NCBI RefSeq assembly: GCF_001039355.2
Contig: NW_019775609.1
Location: 183,208 to 247,207, forward strand
Source: Lingula anatina
Taxonomy: Eukaryota; Brachiopoda; Lingulata; Lingulida; Lingulidae
DNA: 64,000 nucleotides
Reading direction: 5' to 3'
Position numbers and translations under genes: made by a program. Positions within the stretch are counted from its first letter, which is position 1. Each line of letters starts with the position of its first letter. Below the pieces are notes generated by a model that was not told the origin of the DNA, did no database searches, and worked only from the letters and a program-made list of their open reading frames with translations. This document shows positions 51,201 to 61,104 of the stretch, piece after piece.

Positions 51201-54200
51201 TACAGGCCGTTTTACGGTAATTGCATTCAATGACTGTATAAATGTCGTATAGATGTCGCAAAAGTTTCCTCCTTGATAACAGTGCGTCCCAGAATCGATA
51301 TATATGTACAGTTGGTAACGTTTTTCGGCAAGGTCAAAATTGAAAACATGCGAGTGCCGATGAGTGAAGGGTCTTGCCGGGGAAGGAAGGGTNAAAAGAC
51401 GGAAAAATCTCATGCCTGACTTATGCTAAGAAAACTGAAGATCATTTATAATTTGTTAATCTACAGGATTGGACCTTTTGAAAAAGCTCATTTTCTTCTA
51501 CCAACACCTGAAAATTTTAGAGACATCACCTTATCTCTATGGTAACCCATGTCAAAGAAATTACAGAGATGAAAGTAAACCTTTAAAAAAATCTGGTCAA
51601 TGCAAGTATGCAAGTGCAGAAGATTTGTAGCTCTATAAAGGGGGGGGGGGGGGGGGTCCAGATGACATAATAAAACCTAAATAATTGTATTTTTCCAGCT
51701 GAATCTGGAAGACTATCATCTGTAAAAATTAACAGTAACGTGTTGATATTATTGAAGAAATTAAATAAGTAGACTGACAACATCAATCAAAAATGAGACA
51801 AAAAAAAAGTACTGTCTGTGATACAATCAAACAACAAACCATGAAAAATAACTTGATGCGCTATTCCAAAAAGGCTTTTACTGTTATTAGATTGTTTCAC
51901 ACAGCGAGAAGTCATTTACCTCAGCTAGTGTGTCAAAGGATGCAAAGGCTGTACAACACTAACATATGATGCTGTATCAGCCAGGCACGAAGCCACTGTA
52001 TTTATAACTCGAGGTCTACCATCTCTTTCAGAAATGAAAATATCATAGGTCTTGGGAGAATTCTTAAAGTACCAATGGATGGTTAAGGTGCACATTTCTC
52101 TTTACACCCAAATACCCTGATTTTTAGACAAATCCATTGACTTTCATTCACATTCTTTTCTTCTTTTATTAATTCATTTATTTTTCTAATTATTTTATTG
52201 TTAAGTGCTTATTTTTGACTGGAGTGGAGATTTGGGACTTGTCCTTTGAAAAAAATCTGAGGTAAAACATCTCCAATTTGTCTTCTTTTGAATTGCATCC
52301 CTTGGGGGCAGCCATATCAGTTAAATATGTCAGCTTCTGTCCATATTGTAAATGATGTGCAGGTCTCATTTGCCTCTGCCCACCCTGAGTATCACTGGCC
52401 CTCTGTACCTTCAGTCTGCCATTTCCAGTTATATGCTGAGAGTAAAGAGGAGAGTTTTCAGAAACCTCTGAATACTCAGGGTGCTACTGAAAACATCACA
52501 GATAGTAGAAAGGAGTTTCAAATAACCTTTCAAATTCAGGGTATTACTGGAAATAGCAAAGGCGCACTGACAGAGATGAGGCGAGATGAAATTCCCTTGT
52601 CCTGTGAAACTCTGGGTGTTACTGGAAATGGCAAAAGCATGCTGATAGTAGAGAGTTTCAAATACCCCTCGAAATTCAGGGCGTTACTGGAAATATTACA
52701 GGCATGCTGACAGTAGAGAGATGAGGTGAATTTCAGGGTGTGACAAGAAATGGCAAAGGTGCACTAGCTGACAGAGGTGAGACGAGATGATTTTCCAGGG
52801 TTCTGTGAAACTAAAGATGTCGTCTCCACTGTACCAGACACATCAAGCCAGTACCAGACATACTGAAATGACTCCTATTGCCATAACATTTCATACACCA
52901 ATCAATCATATAATATACACTAAATCATTCATCTTGGTGAGAGAAAGTAGAATCTTTAAGACTCAGTCTGCCTTCTTTATCAGTCACTTTATGCTCAATT
53001 CCACACAAATTGAACTGACATCTGGCCACACTTAAAAAATTAAAATCCTTAGCTGACATAACACAAAAAGTCAAAACTCTTAACATATTTAAAATTGGCA
53101 ATTGAATGGCTGCAGTCTAAATTTATGCTGGAGAAATGCTTCCAAAAAAAAAAGGGCAGAATGCTTTTGTCTGACTTTCTTTATCAGTCCCTTATGCCAG
53201 ATTTCACCCAAGTTGGCCTGACACCTGTTAATCACCAGATGAGCAGATAGATTTCTGAGAAGACGACCCAAGTCGATGACAGTGCCTGGGATCATAGCCC
53301 AAGCCCCGGACTGATACGAGCTGACCTCACGTGGAAGAATCAGACAATCAGTTGGCAGAGTGCACGAAGACAGACAGTGGTGAGAAGGGGAATGAAACTA
53401 AGTCATGTTTACATTGAAGCTAGGTCGACTCTTCTTGGTTTATGCAATGACAGCAAGTAAAATAGTGGCCAAGACATCACTGACCTGTTTTGGGGATCAG
53501 CTGGCAAAGAGCATGAAGAGGAGACAGTAATCATAGTGATAGGTGTTAAGATGTGTTTATACTGAAGTTAGGTAGAACTTTCTTAGTATTAGTATAATCC
53601 GTGTGTGCATGTGCATATACATGCGCACAATAGTTGCAAGGGTCAAAAATCTGCTGACAGAAATTATTTAACCAAAAATATACTGGAGACATTCAAGTAA
53701 TTATAATTCAATTCCTGGAAAGCAAATAATAAATATACATATGAATAAATATATTCTGAATGCATGAAAAAAATGTACATACTAATGGAGGGAAAAGGTA
53801 CGAGTGAAAAATTAAATGAAAAAACAAATGTGGGAATGATTCAACTACAAAAGCACTCTGAGACAGCGGATCTCCACCAAGGCAGCAAATTGATATTATT
53901 ATTATTAATTTTATTATCAATTCATGGATCACCAACGAAATGTAACCGATTCTGAGTTAGCCAATTTCTGCCCTTTTCAAGAGTTTTGTCAGTATTTGTT
54001 GAATATTTTCTGAGTTATGCTGTGAACTTACAAACCATTAAAGGCAAAAACAAACTTCCTTGGTGAAGATAAACAACAAACAAACAAACAAACAAACAAA
54101 CAGCCTACCCGTGATGAGGAGTTCCTCAGCTTGTCCAGGTAGTCAAAGATCTGCTCTGGGACAATTCTGCCCACCACATGGATGGTGTCTGGGAGATCCT

Positions 54201-54771
54201 GGGAAATACAAAGATTATATTACTCTGGGACAATTCTGCCCACCACATGGATGGTGTCTGGGAGATCCTGGGAAATACAAAGATTATTTTACATCAGGGT
54301 ATTGATCGAACTTCATGTGGGCTCTGCCTGAATGCAATCACATTTATTTAAAAGATTAAAACGCCAGATTAACAAAGTGATCTTTTTTATCTTCATATCC
54401 TACAAAGAAACATGACTTTCAGATATCTTATGCAAACAAATAAATGAAAAAAAAATCAAATTAATTTATTGATAAATGAATGAAAGAATGAATGCATATA
54501 TTGATGAACAAATGTATCAATAAATGAACACTTACATTATTGAGAAAGTCGGTAGGGCCAGACACTTTGTACGCCACAGTGAAGAACTTTGGTAGATCAG
54601 GATGGAAGACAAACCCCTTCCAGACAGAGTTCTCTTTCTGTCTGCTGGCTGGCTTGTCCAGGCCTGCCTGTAACGCTGAGTCTGGGGATCTGAAACACAA
54701 GTAATGATGGTAATGTTATATATGTGATTTTAATGGGAAAATCTGCAAACCCACCTATACAAGCTAGCTAG

Positions 54772-54807
<36 letters not shown>

Positions 54808-54830
54808 GACACACACACACACACACAAAG

Positions 54831-54905
<75 letters not shown>

Positions 54906-57900
54906 TGCTCATTCATTAATTTCCTCACACTCACTGGCAAATGCATCACCATCAAATCACACAACACGCATATGCTCTCGCATGCACTATTTCATTCATG
55001 TAATCCTTCATTCAAGCATTCACTCTCACCCTTGTCATCACCAAAGTACGTACTGTATTGAACTAGAACTAGAATCAGCTGGGGGTGACTTCACTTCTTC
55101 CTTCGCCACAGACACAGGTGGCTTCTCCTCAGGTTTAGGAACAGAAGGAGGCTCCCTGACTTCCGTAGCAACGTCAGTGGATGCCATGGCTACCTCACTT
55201 TTTGGTAAGTAAGGCAGGTCCTCTTTTTCCACCTGTTAATAAAACATTATTATTTGTGTTTCAGCAGTGAAACTTTTTTCCTCATTTAACTTAGAAAAAA
55301 AAAAAAGCTGTAAATTATTTATCATCTTTTTAATTTAAATTCAATATTAGTACTCCTCATAGATGCTAAGCCTTTTAATTTTATTTTTCAACTTGAAAAT
55401 AAAAATTCAAAGTGTTGCTTTTTCACTGAAACTTTTTTCTTATCATTAGCAAAAAATTACTGTGCAAAACTCTACCTGATAGTTTTAATTTTAAAAAAAT
55501 TGTTCCATAACTTAATTTCTGGATTAGGAAAAAAATATGCCAAAAACTATGTTTGCAAAATTGAGCAAATTCAGACTTACCTCAAATACCCATGATTTAC
55601 ATTTTTACAAATAATATATTTATATTTATTACTATTTATATTATTGAAAATATATTTACATATAATACAATCACCCCATCCTTTAAATACTGACCTTTTC
55701 CTCTTTTTCCTTCACTCCTTCAATCCGTACCATTTTGGCAATCTTGGGCTTCTTGGCAGGGGGTGGAGTCTCTTCGCTGGGCGGCTTGATCTTCCCAGTA
55801 CAAATCTTGCAGTTAAGGTCAAACAGATGGGTCTTGTGTTTGTCAGTGGTGTCTGTGATCAGAGATCCCAGGAGATCAGAGGCAGGCCAGGAGGGGGTGT
55901 GCTTCTCTGGCTTCACCTGGGGAACAGAAGTATGTAATATGTGTTTAAGACATGAGACGATTTAATATTTTATCAAAGATTTGAGAAAGAGAGAGAGAGA
56001 GAGAGAAAGCAGGCCAGGAGGGGGTGTGCTTCTCTGGCTTGACCTGGGGAACAGAAGTTATGTAATATGTGTAATGCATGTTTAAAGTTTGAGACTTAAT
56101 AAAACAGTTCATCAAAGAATGTGAAAGGAGATAAAGAGGGAGAGGGAGAAAATGAGAGAGAGAGAGAGGCAGACAAGGAGGGGGCATGTTTCTCTGGTCC
56201 GTCTTGGGGAAACAGAAGAGAATTGATTTAATATTTCATCAAAGATTAAGACCATATGAAAAAACAACCACAATGAAGACTGAAAATCCTCATATCAGGC
56301 ATGATCCTGAAAACTTTCAACCATGACATAATCAGGTCTTTTGTTTTGTTCTTCTACTTTAAAATTCACTTGTGGTTTCAGCTGGTCTGTAATCATGTCA
56401 AAGTTCTTCATTGATCTTTTTATCTATATTTTGCATTTAAATAATAAATACCAGGTAAAACAGAAAGCAGATGGGGCATCTTTATGTTATATAGACAAAC
56501 TAGAGGAAAGAGGCTGAAATAAGGCACTGAGCCCTACCTCATCGGCAAGTATAGTCAAGTCCTCGCCCTCGTCGATGATCTCCTCCCCTTTGTGAGTTTT
56601 CTTGACAACATGGCTGCCACTGCTGGCTGCTTCCTTCTCCGACAGCTCTATCATCTCTAGGATCTGAGGGATTCAAGAAAAGTTTTAACTATGAACTGTT
56701 ACATCCCAATCACCTCTAGGACCTTCAGCATTATTTTGTTAAAGTATTTTGACAACAAAAAAAAAATACAAGATCACTGAATACAAGAAATGAAAATTGA
56801 CTTATAATATATCACTTTTGTAAAAGACTGAGGCATTTTTCAAAATCCATAAATTATTAGGCAATTTTAAAATACACAGCAAATAAAAATTTTCAAAAAT
56901 ATTTTCAGGTCATCATTGTTCATGTCAAAAATGCACATGTATCATAAATAATGCAAATATATGGAACAAAACTTATTACGTTATTCAAACTGAAAATAAA
57001 GATGATATAACTCAATAAATTTGATAATCAATTTTCTTACGTGTTTATTTTCTCTTTCTCTCCATGTTGCTAACTCTTTACTGGCCATTTCTTCAGGAGA
57101 CATCCTAACAAGTTTGTAAGGCTTAATGTGATTGGTTAAAATCTTACGGAAAAATCCCTGGAAAGAATAATAATACATTTTGTAGAATGCAATCATATTG
57201 TTTCTGATATTAAACAGTTTAAGATTACTCCATGATATTTCCATAACAGTTACCTTAAAAAATAGAATTTTTTTTCAAAATAAATGACAAAGCATTAAAT
57301 TCCTCTGTCAAATGAGATTTAGTTTAAGAAATGGTTATTAGAACCCAATAATCAAGATCTTTATTACCTCATTCTTTGGGTCCTTGATGTTGAAAAGGAG
57401 GCTCCTGAACTTGGCCTTGTATTTACTACTGACATCCCCATACAATCTAAACAACTCCGTTTCTATGGTGAGGGTCAACTTCTTGATCTCGTGATTGGTC
57501 ATCACCATGTCATCTGAGTCATGGGCCCTGGAACATGGATAACAACTGAGGAACATTGCATGGAAACTGAATAAACAATTTTTAGTAGCCCAGGTAGAGC
57601 TAATGAGTGGGTTTAGTATGACTATGATGATGTTGCATTATTTTCATGATGGCATTGGCTGATCATATGTTGTACCTGAGGGCTTACCTGACACAGGTGT
57701 CATGTGACACCTGACACAACCTATGCTGTAATGTCCTGAATAGTGAAAACAAACCCCCTCCTCACCACTCCTTGTTTGTTCATGTACACTAAAGAAATGT
57801 ATCAAGCACCTGAGAGTACAAATATACTTCATATAAAATAAAGTGATTTAAATATATTTTTCAACTAATTTAGTTAAATTACAGTCTGTTGAAGAATTAT

Positions 57901-58978
57901 TGTTTCTGATTACTTTGTCCCTTTCAGTAATTATCTTTCTATTTTCTGAGATCCAGAAATGCACTCTAGTTTTTCATCTGCATTGGTCTGGTTACAAGAT
58001 TCATGTCCATCAATACCAACCTCTTGCTCAGAGTATCCTTGAAGGCCTTTCTAACATAGATTCTTATTGTTGGTGTTTACTTTATCCCTTTCAGTAATTA
58101 TCTTTTTTTACCGAGGTCTAAGAATGCACCCTAAATTTTAATATGTATTGATCTGGTTACAAATGCACCCATACTAACCTCTTGCTCAGTGTATCCTTGA
58201 GGGCTTTTCTGACATTCATTCTTATTGGCATGGGGTCAGCCGCGGCCGTGGTGGACGTAGTGGACGTTGGCTCCTGCTTGGGCTGTGCGGAATCTTTGTG
58301 AGATTCTTTTCTTTCCCGCTGTCGCTCCTTCTGGTTCCTCTCCTTTTCTCTGTCCTTTCGCTCTTGTTCACGCTTTTCTCTTTCCTTGTCGCGTTCTTTC
58401 TCTACATAAATAAAAACAGGTTAAATTGTTTTGTTTTGTTTTTCTTAATGAAATAATAACAATATAAATCTAATGATCCTTTCAGAAGTGTTTTTTTTTT
58501 CTTTAAAAGTAAAAGGTATGTGTACTACTATTAACACAATTTGGAAAGTAAGCTTGAATGTATCAAACAGAAATCCACAAAAACTTTTTGAAACAATGAA
58601 TAAATTCATATTTAAATCAATATGACAATCATTCAAAAAGAACTATAAATCTTCACAGGATAACCACAAGAACTGTGACTTTTTTGTTTATTACTGTATG
58701 TTTGTTCTTTACTTTTTTCATTCACACATATATATATCTTCCACCACCCAAATCAAGCATTCTATCACTTCCACTTACTCTGGCTGTAGAACCTATTCAC
58801 AGAGTGCATGTGTCCAGCCTGTTGTCCAGGACGCAGCACTTCAAATGTGGGATGTCTCTGCAGCCATTTCTCCAGGTTTTCTGTAGTTGGCGCTGTTGGT
58901 CCTGTAACAAGACGACCTGAGTGCCTCTCCAAGACGACAACTTTATCTGCCTGTTTACCCTTCTGTGAACGACACAAA

Positions 58979-59025
<47 letters not shown>

Positions 59026-61046
59026 ATGCTCTAAGTTCTCATCTGTCACTCAATTTTTTCTTAATTCTTGAATTGCAATCACCCAGTTTTTAAGTGTTGA
59101 AAAATGATCCTGTTACAATCCTTGAATTTTTACATGACAAAATAAAACAAACTTTTTTCTTGGGTCTGTTTTGCCTTCCTCTTATACCCTGTGCTAAATT
59201 CATGTTAACCTTGGTGTTCCTTGAAAGTATTTCAATCCATTAAAGTACACCATTTGTTACCTTGAACATTATTTTAGTCTTTGTAAAGCCGAAATTACTT
59301 CTCTGACTCAGACTTGAATTACAAGATATTTGGCAAATTTTGCCCCCTCCCCCCTTCTCTCATATGCTGTGTCACAATATCTTTGAACACTGAAGCCTCT
59401 TAAAAAAAAAAAAAAAAAAAAGATCTTACCTCTGCCTTTGACTTAAACCCAGCCATCTTAGCCTTCTCCTTCTCCAGCAGCTGCAGGGACTCCTTGGCAT
59501 GTTTGACAATACACCCTGGCTTACAGTAGACAGAACCCTCTCTAGCCCACTCCTCACACCCTGTACTAATACAGTGCTGTCTGGGGGGCTTGTCTTTATC
59601 CTTGGTGGGGCTCTTCTGGAAGTGGAGATTGGTAATGTATTTATCAGAGGAGAGGGAGTAACAGCAATAGTAATGTGTATTTTGTGTGAAATCTTAATTA
59701 ACATGTATCAGAAGGATCTAAATTGCTGATACTTGTGTTTACACACTTCCTTAAAATAATTACCTTTACCTTGCATGTATTAGCAGAGTGTAAGAATGGA
59801 TAGGGTTGTTGTCTGTGTTCGCAAGGGTTTCAATAAAATCAAAAGGGAGTTGTGGAACACCCCCAGTATTATATCAATTTGTAAATCATACTGCAATCAA
59901 ATGTTATTTCTAGGCTCTGCTTTAAGAGATAAAAGTGGACTTTTGATATAATCTTGAAAATACAGGCACAGACAATTCACAGCTCTACATTAGGGCCCAT
60001 GGGGCAGAAATACAACACACATATTAATATCAATTCCCAAATATCCAGAAAAAAATCCGGAAGACTTTCATTTCTATACCTTAAACACTTTGAACCTTTT
60101 CCTCTTCTTTTTTCCATCATCTTGATCTGGTCTTTTCTCCTTCTTTCTTATCTCCCCTAGTAACTTGGGTTTTCCCTCTCCAGATGTATCTCTGGAGACA
60201 GACGACTCCCTGCTAGCACTCTTAGATGCAGAAGATTTAGCCTAAAATAACCCAAACCACATTGACATTTCTGCCAGCAACAGGTTCATAAGAGAGAGGT
60301 AAGTATTCAGGACAAATACAGGTGTTGACAATACTTTTATAGTTTGATGATTATTAGACATTACTCACCAAGGCAGAAAATGGGATAATTTTTTTTTTTT
60401 AATAACTTTAAGTTACTTTTTATCATGCACAGAAAACATTTTACCTCACAGGCAGAAAATGGGCTTTACCTCCTTAAAAACAATTTCTTTTTTTCATCAT
60501 TACACATTGAGAGGATGAAAAGCCTACTACAGAGACATAAGACATTGTGGTGAGATAATAGAAATGTATACCAGCTTTGGAATCTCATGAAGTTGAGATT
60601 GAAAATGTCAGTTATCTCTCACCTTTTCAGACTCAGAGTCTGACTCTTTTGTACTTTTCTTTTTATCCTCTGCATCTCTCTTCTTTTTGTCAGGACTGGT
60701 TTCCCTGTCAGACTTCTTGTTTTCTTTTGCTTCTTTCTTTTCCTTATCTGTTGTGAAGAACAGAATAAAAAGCAAAAAAGTTATAGTAAGAACAAAGGTG
60801 AGATTTGGAGATGCACAAGTATTCAGTGGGAAGAAAGCTTTTTGCACCCAGAACAAGAGATGGAGAGAGAGAAGGGGGATAAATCAAAACACTTCATAAA
60901 ATCAGCTGTGGCAATGCATTTTCTAAAATTTATCAGACTTCAGATATAAACAATACAAAAGATTATGCCAAAAAATTATACTACTGTTATATAAACACAC
61001 TAAATTAGAACACTGCAGTTAAAGTTACAGGATCTGATAATTTACT

Positions 61047-61104
<58 letters not shown>

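Noticed and set aside
51099-51413. 104-codon minus-strand open frame across the CpG-rich patch
   Set aside because: Includes an undetermined base, has no family pattern, and competes with a better short frame that ends at a splice donor.
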